Assembly: GCF_015547515.1 (NCBI RefSeq) | Contig: NZ_JADMVE010000001.1 | Coordinates: 124,001 to 188,000 of the forward strand | Origin: Eubacterium sp. 1001713B170207_170306_E7 | Lineage (GTDB): Bacteria > Bacillota > Clostridia > Eubacteriales > Eubacteriaceae | Reading direction: 5' to 3' | Length of the DNA: 64,000 nt | In this document: piece by piece, positions 41,756 to 50,335 of the stretch | Position numbering within the stretch: position 1 is the first letter of the stretch | Layout: every line of letters starts with the position of its first letter | The notes under the pieces: model-generated | The model's database searches: none | What the model was told of the DNA's origin: nothing | Seen by the model: the letters and a program-made list of their open reading frames with translations, nothing else | Position numbers and translations under genes: made by a program

Positions 41756-42637
41756 TTAAAGCAGTCCGTATTCCTTCAGGGCTTCAGCCAGGCGTGCCTC
41801 ATTGGCCTCTTCCATTTCAACCAGGGGCAGGCGCATTTCACCAGTGTCGGTGCCCAGCAGCCGCATGGCGGTTTTAACCGGGATCGGGTTGGTTTCATAG
41901 AACATGGCCAGATTGATCAGGTTAGTGCTAAACTGCATTTCCCGGGCTTTGTCTACATCGCCGCTCATAAAGGCTGCTACCAGGTCGTGCATATCCTTTG
42001 GAATAATGTTGGCAGAAACGGAGATAATGCCCTTGCCGCCCACAGAAAGGATGGGCAGGGTCTGGTCGTCGTTGCCGCTGTAAACATCCAGTTTGCTGCC
42101 GCAGGTGCGGGCAATTTCTGTGATCTGGCTGATGTCGCCGCTGGCTTCCTTGACTGCCTGGACATTGGGGATCTCGGCCAGCTTCTGCATGGTGGACACG
42201 CTGATGTTGGCCCCGGTGCGGCTGGGCACATTGTAGACAATGATCGGCACCTTGATGGCGTCGGCAATGGCCTTGATGTGCACGTAAATCCCCTTCTGGG
42301 TGGATTTGTTGTAGTAGGGGTTAATGACTAAAACCGCGTCCGCACCCTGTTCCTCAGCGTATTTTGAGAGCATAATGGAGTAGGCGGTATCGTTACTGCC
42401 AGTACCGGCAATATAAGGAACGCGGCCGGCAATGTGTTCGCCGGCAACCCGCAGCAGATCAAGGTGCTCCTGATCAGTGAGGGTTGAGGTCTCACCGGTG
42501 GTTCCGGCCACCAGAATGGCGTCGGTGCCGTTTTCGATGTGCCAGTCGATGAGCTCTCTGAACCGGTCAAAATCGATTTTGTTGTCCTTGAATGGTGTGA
42601 TCAGGGCCACACAGCTTCCTGTAAAAATAGTGGACAT
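41756..42637 (-). CDS. dapA: 4-hydroxy-tetrahydrodipicolinate synthase
   Basis: A 293-residue TIM-barrel enzyme: ALITPFKDNKIDFDRF, GTTGETSTLTDQEH (substrate Thr pair), YNVPSRTGANIS (catalytic Tyr, Arg) and AVKEASGDISQI, with the Schiff-base Lys. It condenses pyruvate and aspartate semialdehyde. GGAGG lies upstream of ATG 42637. It follows asd directly in the riboswitch-controlled operon. Confidence 0.95.
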   Translation of the reverse strand: MSTIFTGSCVALITPFKDNKIDFDRFRELIDWHIENGTDAILVAGTTGETSTLTDQEHLDLLRVAGEHIAGRVPYIAGTGSNDTAYSIMLSKYAEEQGADAVLVINPYYNKSTQKGIYVHIKAIADAIKVPIIVYNVPSRTGANISVSTMQKLAEIPNVQAVKEASGDISQITEIARTCGSKLDVYSGNDDQTLPILSVGGKGIISVSANIIPKDMHDLVAAFMSGDVDKAREMQFSTNLINLAMFYETNPIPVKTAMRLLGTDTGEMRLPLVEMEEANEARLAEALKEYGLL

Positions 42638-42682
42638 AGTAGTTCCTCCTCAGTATTTTATCCGGCGCGGGGCCGGATAGTG

Positions 42683-43681
42683 TTAAATTAAGCCTTCTTC
42701 GATTAAGGCGAAAGCGATCTGTACCGCGTTGGCAGCTGCGCCCTTGCGGATGTTGTCGGCAACACACCAGAAGTTGATGCCGTTGTCGATGCTGAAATCG
42801 CGGCGGATACGGCCGATATAGACGTCGTTGGTGCCTTCGGCCTCACGGGCCAGGGGATAAACGTTGTTGGCCGGGTCATCTCTCAGGACACAGCCCGGGG
42901 CGTCCTTGAAAAGAGCCTTGACGTCCTCGATCTCAAAGGGCTTTTTGGTTTCAACGTTAATGCTTTCAGAATGGCCGTAGTAGACCGGAACACGCACAGT
43001 GGTAGCGGTCACGCGGATGTTGTCGTCGTGCATGATCTTGTGGGTTTCATTGACCATTTTCATTTCTTCCTTGGTGTAGCCGTTGTCCAGAAAATCGTCG
43101 ATATGGGGCAGGCAGTTATAGGCGATGGGGTGTGGGTAGAACTGGTTTTCAGCGCCCTTCACGCCTTCCTCCAGATCTTTGTATCCTTTGACGCCAGAGC
43201 CGGAAACGGCCTGGTAGGTAGAGTAGACGATACGGTCAATCCCGTATTTGTCATAGATGGGTTTTAATGCGACCATGGCCTGGATGGTGGAGCAGTTTGG
43301 ATTGGCGATGATATTTTTGTGTCCTTTTAAGTCCTCAGGATTTACCTCTGGCACTATCAATGGCACTTCCGGGTCCATACGCCAGGCGGAGCTGTTGTCG
43401 ATGACAATGACGCCTCTCTTGGCAGCTGCAGGGGCAAAGCGTTCGCTGGTGCTGCCGCCGGCAGAGAACAGGGCAATATCAATGTCCTTGTCAAAAGCCT
43501 CGTCGCAGAGCTCCTCAACCACGTATTCCTTATCGCCGTATTTAACGGTTTTACCCTTGGAGCGGGCAGAAGCCATTGGATATAAATTATTCACTGGAAA
43601 TTTCATTTCTTCCAGAACCCGAAGCATTTTTTGACCGACCATGCCAGTGGCGCCGACCACAGCAACGTTGTATGATTTCAT
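42683..43681 (-). CDS. asd: Aspartate-semialdehyde dehydrogenase
   Basis: A 332-residue enzyme: VAVVGATGMVGQKMLRVLEE (NADP site), SAGGSTSERFAP, the nucleophile in NPNCSTIQAM, and HKIMHDDNIRVTATTVRVPVYYGHSESI with the catalytic His/Arg. It reduces aspartyl phosphate to the semialdehyde used by DapA. First gene of the operon; a lysine riboswitch and terminator fill the ~320-base leader. AAAGGAGG precedes ATG 43681. Confidence 0.95.
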   Translation of the reverse strand: MKSYNVAVVGATGMVGQKMLRVLEEMKFPVNNLYPMASARSKGKTVKYGDKEYVVEELCDEAFDKDIDIALFSAGGSTSERFAPAAAKRGVIVIDNSSAWRMDPEVPLIVPEVNPEDLKGHKNIIANPNCSTIQAMVALKPIYDKYGIDRIVYSTYQAVSGSGVKGYKDLEEGVKGAENQFYPHPIAYNCLPHIDDFLDNGYTKEEMKMVNETHKIMHDDNIRVTATTVRVPVYYGHSESINVETKKPFEIEDVKALFKDAPGCVLRDDPANNVYPLAREAEGTNDVYIGRIRRDFSIDNGINFWCVADNIRKGAAANAVQIAFALIEEGLI

Positions 43682-43745
43682 CGAGAAATCCTCCTTTGAT
43701 TAAATATAATAAAAAAAGCCAGTAAAGATACCAGCTATAAAATTG

Positions 43746-43802
43746 CAAAAAGTCATGGATTCCGGCCGGTATGTAAGCCCCTGAGGCCCTACGGCGCGGA
43801 AT
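43746..43802 (-). terminator. Expression-platform terminator of the lysine riboswitch
   Basis: On the minus strand, ATTCCGCGCCG pairs with CGGCCGGAAT (one bulge), followed after a few bases by five T. It lies between the aptamer and asd. A second T run near 43711-43717 could end an alternative hairpin. Confidence 0.55.
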
Positions 43803-43825
43803 GGTTAAAAATATAACAAGTTTGC

Positions 43826-43997
43826 AGTTTTGACAGCACTCCATCTTTCGATGACAGTATTATTGTTGTTCACAATAACCCCAGGAAGCCGGCTGACAGC
43901 ACCGGGTCCTTCGGCGTTTTTCCCTTTGGCCGCCATTCCTCTTACTCTGTCGTAATCCTGGCAGTTACTCTTTAAAAACGCGCCTCTATCTTTACTT
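43826..43997 (-). promoter_or_regulatory. Lysine riboswitch (L box) upstream of asd
   Basis: The minus strand carries the L-box landmarks in order: AAGATAGAGGCGCG (start of the aptamer), AGAGTAA, AAAGGGAAAAACGCCGAAGG, GCTGTCAGCCGGC, then CTGTCATCG followed by AAGATGGAGTGCTGTC. These match the lysC leader of Bacillus segment by segment. A TACAAT -10 lies just upstream (complement near 44020). Lysine binding should end transcription before asd and so lower the whole asd-dap-lysC operon. Confidence 0.92.
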
Positions 43998-44097
43998 ATT
44001 AGTTTGTAATCCCTATTGTACCAGATGTATACAGGAAAAGAAATAGAAAAATTCAAAATAATGTAAAATTTGCAGACATTATTTTTGCAAAAAAAGC

Positions 44098-44126
44098 TTG
44101 ACAGATTCTTAACAGTGCCGTATGAT
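44098..44126 (+). promoter_or_regulatory. ptsG promoter
   Basis: TTGACA (44098-44103) and TATGAT (44121-44126) are 17 bp apart. Confidence 0.8.
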
Positions 44127-44152
44127 AATAATAGTTAAATAATTTGTACCGA

Positions 44153-44230
44153 TGGTGTGTTACTGGTAATGCAGGCATTAACTGTCAAAGAGCTGTTTGT
44201 TACAGTTTTTTGACAGTTAATGCCTTTTTT
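44153..44230 (+). promoter_or_regulatory. RAT antiterminator site and overlapping terminator in the ptsG leader
   Basis: GGTGTGTTACTGGTAATGCAGGCATTAACT (30 bases, 44153-44182) has the TGTTACTG...GCAGGC pattern of the RNA target of BglG/LicT/GlcT antiterminators. Its 3' part overlaps the first arm of a perfect 16 bp terminator stem, 44174-44189 against 44209-44224, followed by six T. Binding of the antiterminator and formation of the terminator are therefore exclusive. The gene for such a protein lies directly after ptsG. Confidence 0.9.
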
Positions 44231-44367
44231 GTTGCCTGAAATGAGACCAGTCTGCAAAATTGGGTATATAGCCTGAGAAGTCTGTTATCGTTTTATCCGA
44301 TAGCGCAGGGTCTCTGTTTCCAACGAGTACAAATCCTGACACCATTATAAAATGAGGAGGAAAACAA

Positions 44368-46599
44368 ATGAAAGACAAGATTTTTGGTGTTCTGCAGCGC
44401 GTGGGCCGGGCCTTCATGCTGCCAATTGCCCTTCTTCCGGTAGCGGGACTGCTGCTGGGCATCGGGGGCTCCTTTACGAATGAAGTCATGCTGGAGTCCT
44501 ACGGGCTCACCAGCGTCATGGGCGAGGGAACCATCGTCTATACCATTTTAACGGTTATGAGCGAGGCGGGAAATGTTATTTTCGCGAACCTGCCCATTAT
44601 TTTTGCCATCGGCGTTGCCATTGGCATGGCGAAGAAGGAAAAGGCCGTTGCGGCGCTGGCCGGGGTTATCGGTTTCTTCATCATGCACACGGTCATCAGT
44701 ACCCTGATCGGCCTGACCGGCACCTATTCGCCGGAAACCCTGGCCGCCGCCAACGAAACCGCCCGGGCAGCCGCTTTAGCCGCGAACCAGCCCTTTACGG
44801 AAATTGTGGCCAGCCGTCTGCTGCCGTCCGGCTCCATCTCGAGCACTGTCGGTATCGAATCCCTGCAGATGGGGGTATTCGGTGGGATCATCGTCGGGCT
44901 CGGCGCAGCAGCCTTAACCAACAAATTCTATAACATTAAGCTGCCGTCTGTGATCTCCTTCTTCGGTGGCACCCGCTTTGTCCCGATCATCACCGCCTTA
45001 GTTTACCTAGTTGTGGGCGTTTTAATGTTCTTTGTATGGCCTTATATCCAGATCGGCATCAACGCCATCGGCAATGTGGTCATCAATTCCGGCTACATCG
45101 GCACCTTTATCTACGGCTTTATCGAGCGTGCCCTCATTCCCTTTGGCCTGCACCATGTGTTTTATATCCCATTCTGGCAAACCAGCGTGGGCGGTGTGAT
45201 GAATGTGGACGGCCAGATGATCGAGGGCGCCCAAAATATTTTCTTCGCCCAGCTGGCCAGTGGCAACGTGACCCAGTTCAGCGTAGAGGCTACCCGCTTT
45301 ATGTCTGGTAAATTCCCGTTCATGATCTTTGGGCTTCCGGGGGCGGCTCTGGCGATGTACCAGTGCGCCAAGCCTGAAAAGCGTAAGCTTGTCGGCGGCC
45401 TGCTGTTATCTGCAGCTCTGACCGCTGTCCTGACAGGGATTACCGAGCCCATCGAGTTCACCTTCCTGTTTGTGGCGCCATTCTTATATATTATTCACTG
45501 TGTGCTCTGCGGGCTCTCCTATATGCTCATGCACATTTTAAACGTTGGGGTCGGCATGACCTTCTCCGGCGGCCTTATTGATATGTTCCTGTTCGGTATT
45601 CTCCAGGGCAATGACAAGACCCACTGGGTCAATATTGTGCTGGTGGGCGTGGCTTACTTCTTTATTTACTGGATTCTATTCAGAACCCTGATCAAAAAGT
45701 TCAACCTGAAAACACCGGGCCGTGAGGATGACGATGAAGAAACCAAGCTCTACACTCGGGCCGATGTCGACGCCAGAAAAAACAGCGGCGGCACAGAAGG
45801 CAGTCCGGCAGCAGGTGTCAGCGACCCTGTCTCAGCTATGATCACTGTAGGCCTGGGAGGTAAGGATAATATCGAGGATCTGGACAACTGCATTACCCGC
45901 TTGCGTACAACAGTGAAGGATTCTGCTCTTGTTAACGAGGACCTTTTAAAACAGAGCGGTGCAGCAGGCGTGGTCATCAAAGGCCAGGGCGTTCAGGTCA
46001 TTTACGGCCCGACCGTACCGAATATTAAGTCAAATCTTGAAGAATTCCTGGAAACCCCGGAAGCGGATAACCTGTCATTGGATATGGCTGGAACCGAAGC
46101 TCCAAAGGCCGCTGAAACGCAAAATATGACTGAAAAGAACGGCACGGTCGAATTTTTCTCAAGCCCCATCGACGGCCGCGTTGCCAGTATCGAGGAAACC
46201 CCGGACGACGCTTTCAGCCAGAAAATGCTGGGCGATGGCATTGTGGTGTTTCCGACAGGCTCCGAGGTACATGCGCCCTGCGATGGCTCCATCGAGGTGC
46301 TGTTCCCAACGGGCCACGCCATTGGAATGAAATCCGCCGACGGTACAGAGCTGCTCATCCATGTGGGCATCGACACCGTCAATCTCGACGGCGAGGGCTT
46401 TACCCCGCACGTTGAGCAGGGCGATACCGTTAAGCGCGGTGATCTGCTTCTGACCATTGATCTGCCCTTTATCGAGGCCAACGCCCCGTCCGCGGCTGTG
46501 CCCATGATCTTTACCGGCCTGCCGGCAGGCAAGGACATGCAAATTCTGGCAAAAGGCGATGCGACCACCGATATGGATGTTGTCGAAATTGACGGATAA
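44368..46599 (+). CDS. ptsG: PTS glucose-family transporter, EIICBA fusion
   Basis: A 743-residue fusion. The EIIC membrane domain (residues 1-~450, about ten helices) has GITEPIEFTFLFVAP. EIIB lies at ~485-565 with the phospho-Cys in DNCITRLRTTV. EIIA lies at ~590-743 with the phospho-His in LLIHVGIDTV and TPHVEQGDTVKRGDLL. It imports and phosphorylates glucose or a related sugar such as N-acetylglucosamine. Expression depends on the RAT/terminator leader and the GlcT-type gene next to it. AATGAGGAGG precedes ATG 44368. Confidence 0.92.
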   Translation: MKDKIFGVLQRVGRAFMLPIALLPVAGLLLGIGGSFTNEVMLESYGLTSVMGEGTIVYTILTVMSEAGNVIFANLPIIFAIGVAIGMAKKEKAVAALAGVIGFFIMHTVISTLIGLTGTYSPETLAAANETARAAALAANQPFTEIVASRLLPSGSISSTVGIESLQMGVFGGIIVGLGAAALTNKFYNIKLPSVISFFGGTRFVPIITALVYLVVGVLMFFVWPYIQIGINAIGNVVINSGYIGTFIYGFIERALIPFGLHHVFYIPFWQTSVGGVMNVDGQMIEGAQNIFFAQLASGNVTQFSVEATRFMSGKFPFMIFGLPGAALAMYQCAKPEKRKLVGGLLLSAALTAVLTGITEPIEFTFLFVAPFLYIIHCVLCGLSYMLMHILNVGVGMTFSGGLIDMFLFGILQGNDKTHWVNIVLVGVAYFFIYWILFRTLIKKFNLKTPGREDDDEETKLYTRADVDARKNSGGTEGSPAAGVSDPVSAMITVGLGGKDNIEDLDNCITRLRTTVKDSALVNEDLLKQSGAAGVVIKGQGVQVIYGPTVPNIKSNLEEFLETPEADNLSLDMAGTEAPKAAETQNMTEKNGTVEFFSSPIDGRVASIEETPDDAFSQKMLGDGIVVFPTGSEVHAPCDGSIEVLFPTGHAIGMKSADGTELLIHVGIDTVNLDGEGFTPHVEQGDTVKRGDLLLTIDLPFIEANAPSAAVPMIFTGLPAGKDMQILAKGDATTDMDVVEIDG

Positions 46600-46647
46600 G
46601 TGTATAATAGGGTAGAAAGCTAAAACAAGACCATCAGCGAACGACAA

Positions 46648-46685
46648 AAGGAAGGCTCTTTATAATAGGAAAGGCCTTCCTTTTT
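46648..46685 (+). terminator. Terminator between ptsG and the antiterminator gene
   Basis: AAGGAAGG (46648-46655) pairs with CCTTCCTT, followed by five T. Confidence 0.7.
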
Positions 46686-46724
46686 ACAGCTCTGCGAGAA
46701 GATACAGAAGGGGGGGCACACCGA

Positions 46725-47549
46725 GTGTACTGTGTCAAAAAAGTTTTAAATAACAACGCGGTTCTGGCCGTTGACCTCAGACGCAAGGAGGAGGTCATCT
46801 TTCTGGGGAAGGGCGTAGGCTTTAACAAAAAAGTCAACCAGCCTTTTGAGGATCCGAAAAGCGTTAAAAAATACCATCTGCAGAAGGAAACCAGCAAAGG
46901 CCCTTCAGACAAGCTTATCAGCGCGGTCGATCCGGTTTACCTGGAAATCGCCAACGATATTATCCGCCTGTCCGAGGAGAAATTCAAGGCTGTGGATACC
47001 AATATACTGCTGCCCCTGGCCGACCATATCGCCTTTTCTATTGTCCGTATGAACAGCCAGATGGATCTGTCCAACCCCTTTTCGGAGGATATCCGTCTGC
47101 TTTTTGAGGAAGAGTACGCCATTGCCGAAAAGGGAAGGGAGATCATCCGCGAGCGTACCGGCTACAGCATTCCCGACGACGAGGTCAGCTACATTACGCT
47201 GTACATCCACTCGGCCCTCAGCGACACGCAGGTTTCCCAGTCTCTCAAAATTCCGGTGATCATCCGGGAAAGCATTGACCGGATCGAGAAGGAATGCGGT
47301 GTCGGGATCGACATGGGCTCCTTTGCTTATAACCGGCTTTTGTACCATATTAAATGTATGCTGGCCCGGGTGCACAATAATGAGAAGCTCAACAGCGATA
47401 TGATCGAATTTACAAAGGAAAAATGCGCCTACTCCTTTGAGGTAGCCGGAGAAATTTGTGAAAAGCTCTCCCGCGAACTGGGTGAGCCGTTTACCGAAAA
47501 GGAGGTCAGCTATCTGGCCCTGCATATCGAGCGTATCCGAAGCGCTTAG
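46725..47549 (+). CDS. glcT: BglG/LicT-family transcription antiterminator (GlcT-like)
   Basis: A 274-residue regulator. Residues 1-60 form the RNA-binding CAT domain (KVLNNNAVLAVD, EVIFLGKGVGFNKK). Two PRD domains follow, with conserved phospho-His positions in LADHIAFSI, YITLYIHSAL, RLLYHIKCML and SYLALHIERI. PTS phosphorylation of these histidines tells the protein whether sugar is being imported. It starts at GTG 46725. Because the ptsG leader holds the matching RAT site, it very probably controls ptsG; glcT rather than licT is inferred from context. Confidence 0.88.
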   Translation: MYCVKKVLNNNAVLAVDLRRKEEVIFLGKGVGFNKKVNQPFEDPKSVKKYHLQKETSKGPSDKLISAVDPVYLEIANDIIRLSEEKFKAVDTNILLPLADHIAFSIVRMNSQMDLSNPFSEDIRLLFEEEYAIAEKGREIIRERTGYSIPDDEVSYITLYIHSALSDTQVSQSLKIPVIIRESIDRIEKECGVGIDMGSFAYNRLLYHIKCMLARVHNNEKLNSDMIEFTKEKCAYSFEVAGEICEKLSRELGEPFTEKEVSYLALHIERIRSA

Positions 47550-47557
47550 CAAACTGA

Positions 47558-47590
47558 GATGACGTGCCGTTTTGGCAGGTCATCTTTTTT
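47558..47590 (+). terminator. Terminator after glcT
   Basis: GATGAC with TGCC pairs with GGCA and GTCATC, followed by six T. Confidence 0.8.
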
Positions 47591-47677
47591 ATGGCTGAAG
47601 GAGCGGGAGCGTGCGCTTGTGTTATCCTGTTCTTTAATATATAATTATTTTTAATCTTTAGAAAAAGGAGTGATTTC

Positions 47678-48865
47678 ATGGCAGTTGACTTTTACCAAAA
47701 GCTTCCTGAAGCCATCAAAGCCTATGAGACGGAAGCCGTCAGCCTCCGGCGGACTTTACATAAAATCCCGGAAACGGGCTTTAATGAGCGTGAAACCCAG
47801 ATGTTTATTATAGATTATCTTGAAAAGCTGGGGTATACTCCAGAAAAGGTCTGTGATACTGGTGTTGTCTTGTTTATTCCAAATTTAAACGGGCTGGACG
47901 AGACCATCGCCATCCGCACCGATATGGACGGCCTGGGTGTCACGGAAGAAACCGGGGTGGACTTTGCCTCTGAGCATGAGGGCATGATGCACGCCTGTGG
48001 CCACGATGGCCATATGAGCATGGTGCTTCTGGTGGCCAGATATTTAAAAGAACATCCTGAAGCCAGAGTGCGTAATACCCTGCTGGTGTTTCAGCCTGCG
48101 GAGGAGGGCCCGGGCGGGGCTGGCCCTATTGTTGAGAGTGGGGTGCTTGAAAAGTATAAAACCAAAGCTATTTTTGGCTACCATCTGTTTCCCTTCGTAG
48201 AGGAAGGGCTTATCAGTACAACCCCGGGTCCGATGATGGCAATGACCTCTGAATTTTACATTGATATCCTGGGAAAAAGCGGCCATGCGGCCGATCCGGA
48301 TCAGGGGATCGATGCCATTGTAGCCACTGCCGACTATATTTCCAGCCTTCAGAAGATCGTGAGCCGGACCGTGAGCCCTAACGACAGCGCTCTGCTGTCC
48401 ATCGGCACCATAGACGGCGGCACTCGGATGAATATTATTGCCGATAAGGTCAGCCTTTCCGGTACGGTACGATCATTCTCAGAGGATGTCCAAAAGGCCA
48501 TGAAGCAGCGCATGGTGGATATGGCCAGGGGCATTGAGCAGATGTACCATTGTAAAATTGAGATTAAGTTTGTGGATATGTACCCGCCGGTCATCAATAG
48601 CGAGGCTCTGTTCGACCAGATCTGGCCTCTGTGCGGTGAGGCGGATGAAAAGAAGCTGTTTAAAAAGGTGATGCTGGCCGAGGATTTCGCCATGTACCGG
48701 AAAGCCGTTCCAGGTGTTTTCATGGGCCTTGGCTCTGGCAGCGAGGGGAAGGGCTATACCCAGAACCTCCACACCCACGGCTTTAATTTTGATGAAAAGG
48801 TTCTTCTGAGAGGACTTCAGGTTTATATGAATATTCTTACCAAAGTGGGGGAATATACCCTTTAA
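47678..48865 (+). CDS. M20-family amidohydrolase, possible N-acetyl-diaminopimelate deacetylase
   Basis: A 395-residue metal-dependent amidohydrolase: HKIPETGFNE, RTDMDGLGVTEETG, HACGHDGHMSM (metal ligands) and QPAEEGPGGA (catalytic Glu and ligand). The family includes hippurate hydrolases, IAA-amino-acid hydrolases and DapL. The genome makes DAP by the acetyl branch (dapH at 40.2-40.9 kb) and so needs a DapL, which makes this a fair candidate. It is not in the riboswitch-controlled operon. AAAAAGGAGTG precedes ATG 47678; the methyltransferase gene follows after 22 bases. Confidence 0.83.
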   Translation: MAVDFYQKLPEAIKAYETEAVSLRRTLHKIPETGFNERETQMFIIDYLEKLGYTPEKVCDTGVVLFIPNLNGLDETIAIRTDMDGLGVTEETGVDFASEHEGMMHACGHDGHMSMVLLVARYLKEHPEARVRNTLLVFQPAEEGPGGAGPIVESGVLEKYKTKAIFGYHLFPFVEEGLISTTPGPMMAMTSEFYIDILGKSGHAADPDQGIDAIVATADYISSLQKIVSRTVSPNDSALLSIGTIDGGTRMNIIADKVSLSGTVRSFSEDVQKAMKQRMVDMARGIEQMYHCKIEIKFVDMYPPVINSEALFDQIWPLCGEADEKKLFKKVMLAEDFAMYRKAVPGVFMGLGSGSEGKGYTQNLHTHGFNFDEKVLLRGLQVYMNILTKVGEYTL

Positions 48866-48887
48866 AAGAGAGTGAGGAGAAAAGAGA

Positions 48888-49631
48888 ATGTATGAAGAAT
48901 TTGCACAGGTCTATGACGACCTGATGCGTGAAATCGACTATAAGCAGTGGGGGGATTACGTGTTCCGCCTGCTGCTGAACGCGAAAAGTGAAGTGAAAAG
49001 CGTGCTGGAATTTGGCTGCGGCACCGGTAACATTACCAGTGAGCTGGCAAAAAAGGACTATGCAGTAACCGCTGTGGATCTGTCCGAGGAAATGCTGACT
49101 GTCGCGGATGAAAAAATCGCCGACCAGGGCCTTTCAAATGTCCGTTTTTTTATGGGGGATATGAGTAATTTTCAGATTGGCGAAGAATTTGACGCCGTGG
49201 TCTCCTGCTGTGACAGCGTCAACTACCTGCCGGACCAGGCCGCAGTCCAGAACTTCATTTATTGCAGCCAGGATGCTCTTAAAAGCGGTGGAATGCTGCT
49301 CTTTGACATCAATACCCCAGTCAAATTTAAAGAGGTTATAAAGGACAATACCTATGTTTATGATCTGGACAATGTCTATTGCGTGTGGGAAAATGCTCCG
49401 GACTTTGAAGCTGGACGCATGGACTACGACCTTTCCTTTTTCATAAAAGAGGAGGACGGCCGATATTCGCGCTATGATGAAAGCCAGAGCCAGTATATTT
49501 ATACAGTAGAAGAAATTTATCATATGCTCAAGAACGCGGGCTTTATTAATATTAAAATCTACGCTTTTGGCACCTTTCTGCAGGGAAGCAACGAATGCGA
49601 CCGTGTTCAGTTTGTGGCCGAAAAAAAATAA
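48888..49631 (+). CDS. SAM-dependent methyltransferase of unknown substrate
   Basis: A 247-residue class I methyltransferase: motif I VLEFGCGTGNITSELA (residues ~39-54), acidic motif II AVDLSEEML, and motif IV FDAVVSCCDSVNYL. The C-terminal part (DLSFFIKEEDGRYSRYDESQSQYIYTVEE) is typical of small-molecule or tRNA-related YcgJ-like methyltransferases. Cotranscribed with the M20 gene. The substrate cannot be inferred. Confidence 0.82.
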   Translation: MYEEFAQVYDDLMREIDYKQWGDYVFRLLLNAKSEVKSVLEFGCGTGNITSELAKKDYAVTAVDLSEEMLTVADEKIADQGLSNVRFFMGDMSNFQIGEEFDAVVSCCDSVNYLPDQAAVQNFIYCSQDALKSGGMLLFDINTPVKFKEVIKDNTYVYDLDNVYCVWENAPDFEAGRMDYDLSFFIKEEDGRYSRYDESQSQYIYTVEEIYHMLKNAGFINIKIYAFGTFLQGSNECDRVQFVAEKK

Positions 49632-49664
49632 ATTCAAATTTTTTTAAAAATAGTGTGAAAAAGT

Positions 49665-49694
49665 GTTGACAAAGAGTGCGTGCTGCCGTATAAT
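49665..49694 (+). promoter_or_regulatory. Promoter of the tRNA-Val/Asp genes
   Basis: TTGACA (49665-49670) and TATAAT (49689-49694), 18 bp spacer, 22 bases before the first tRNA. Confidence 0.8.
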
Positions 49695-49715
49695 AATGCA
49701 CGTACTCAAGTTGAT

Positions 49716-49791
49716 GGTCGCTTAGCTCAGCTGGGAGAGCACCTGCCTTACAAGCAGGGGGTCATAGGTTCGAGCCCTATAGCGACCACCA
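49716..49791 (+). tRNA. tRNA-Val (TAC)
   Basis: A 76-base cloverleaf. Acceptor arms GGTCGCT and AGCGACC, D arm GCTCAGCTGGGAGAGC, anticodon loop CTTACAA (anticodon TAC), T arm GGTTCGAGCC, and an encoded CCA. Confidence 0.97.
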
Positions 49792-49806
49792 TTTTTTATG
49801 TACTGC

Positions 49807-49883
49807 GGCCTGGTAGTTCAGTTGGTTAGAATGCCAGCCTGTCACGCTGGAGGTCGAGAGTTCGAGTCTCTTCCAGGTCGCCA
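49807..49883 (+). tRNA. tRNA-Asp (GTC)
   Basis: A 77-base cloverleaf with acceptor arms GGCCTGG and CCAGGTC (one G-U pair), anticodon loop CTGTCAC (anticodon GTC), T loop GTTCGAG, discriminator G and an encoded CCA. Confidence 0.97.
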
Positions 49884-49934
49884 TTTTTTATTGTACATAA
49901 ACGTGAAAGTATTTATTTTTTTCTGAAAAAGTAC

Positions 49935-49963
49935 TTGACACTATTTGCTTGAGACAGTATAAT
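49935..49963 (+). promoter_or_regulatory. Promoter of the tRNA-Phe/Gly/Cys genes
   Basis: TTGACA (49935-49940) and TATAAT (49958-49963), 17 bp apart, 28 bases before tRNA-Phe. Confidence 0.8.
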
Positions 49964-49991
49964 TAGTACTCGTCACTGCAAGTTTATGCAA

Positions 49992-50067
<76 letters not shown>

Positions 50068-50109
50068 CTTCAATCATTAAGTGGTCAGACAGTGTTAGTA
50101 AGTTATTAT

Positions 50110-50184
50110 GCGGAAGTGGCTCAGTGGTAGAGCATCGCCTTGCCAAGGCGAGGGTCGCGAGTTCAAATCTCGTCTTCCGCTCCA
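50110..50184 (+). tRNA. tRNA-Gly (GCC)
   Basis: A 75-base cloverleaf. Acceptor arms GCGGAAG and CTTCCGC, anticodon stem TCGCC/GGCGA around TTGCCAA (anticodon GCC), T loop GTTCAAA, encoded CCA. Confidence 0.97.
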
Positions 50185-50190
50185 TTTTAA

Positions 50191-50264
50191 GGTGCTATAG
50201 CCAAGCGGTAAGGCAAAGGTCTGCAACACCTCTATCCCCAGTTCGATTCTGGGTAGCACCTCCA
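50191..50264 (+). tRNA. tRNA-Cys (GCA)
   Basis: A 74-base cloverleaf. Acceptor arms GGTGCTA and TAGCACC, D arm GCCAAGCGGTAAGGC, anticodon loop CTGCAAC (anticodon GCA), encoded CCA. Confidence 0.97.
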
Positions 50265-50275
50265 ACCTTGAATTT

Positions 50276-50301
50276 AAGTCGCTGATGTAGCGGCTTTTTT
50301 T
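50276..50301 (+). terminator. Terminator of the tRNA cluster
   Basis: AAGTCGCT pairs with AGCGGCTT (one G-U), followed by a T run. Confidence 0.8.
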
Positions 50302-50305
50302 ATTT

Positions 50306-50330
50306 AAAAAAGAGCCTGTGCAGGCTCTTT
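50306..50330 (-). terminator. Terminator of the MetH activation-domain gene
   Basis: AAAGAGCCTG and CAGGCTCTTT form a perfect 10 bp stem with a 2-base loop; the T run is on the minus strand. Confidence 0.75.
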
Positions 50331-50335
50331 ACAAT

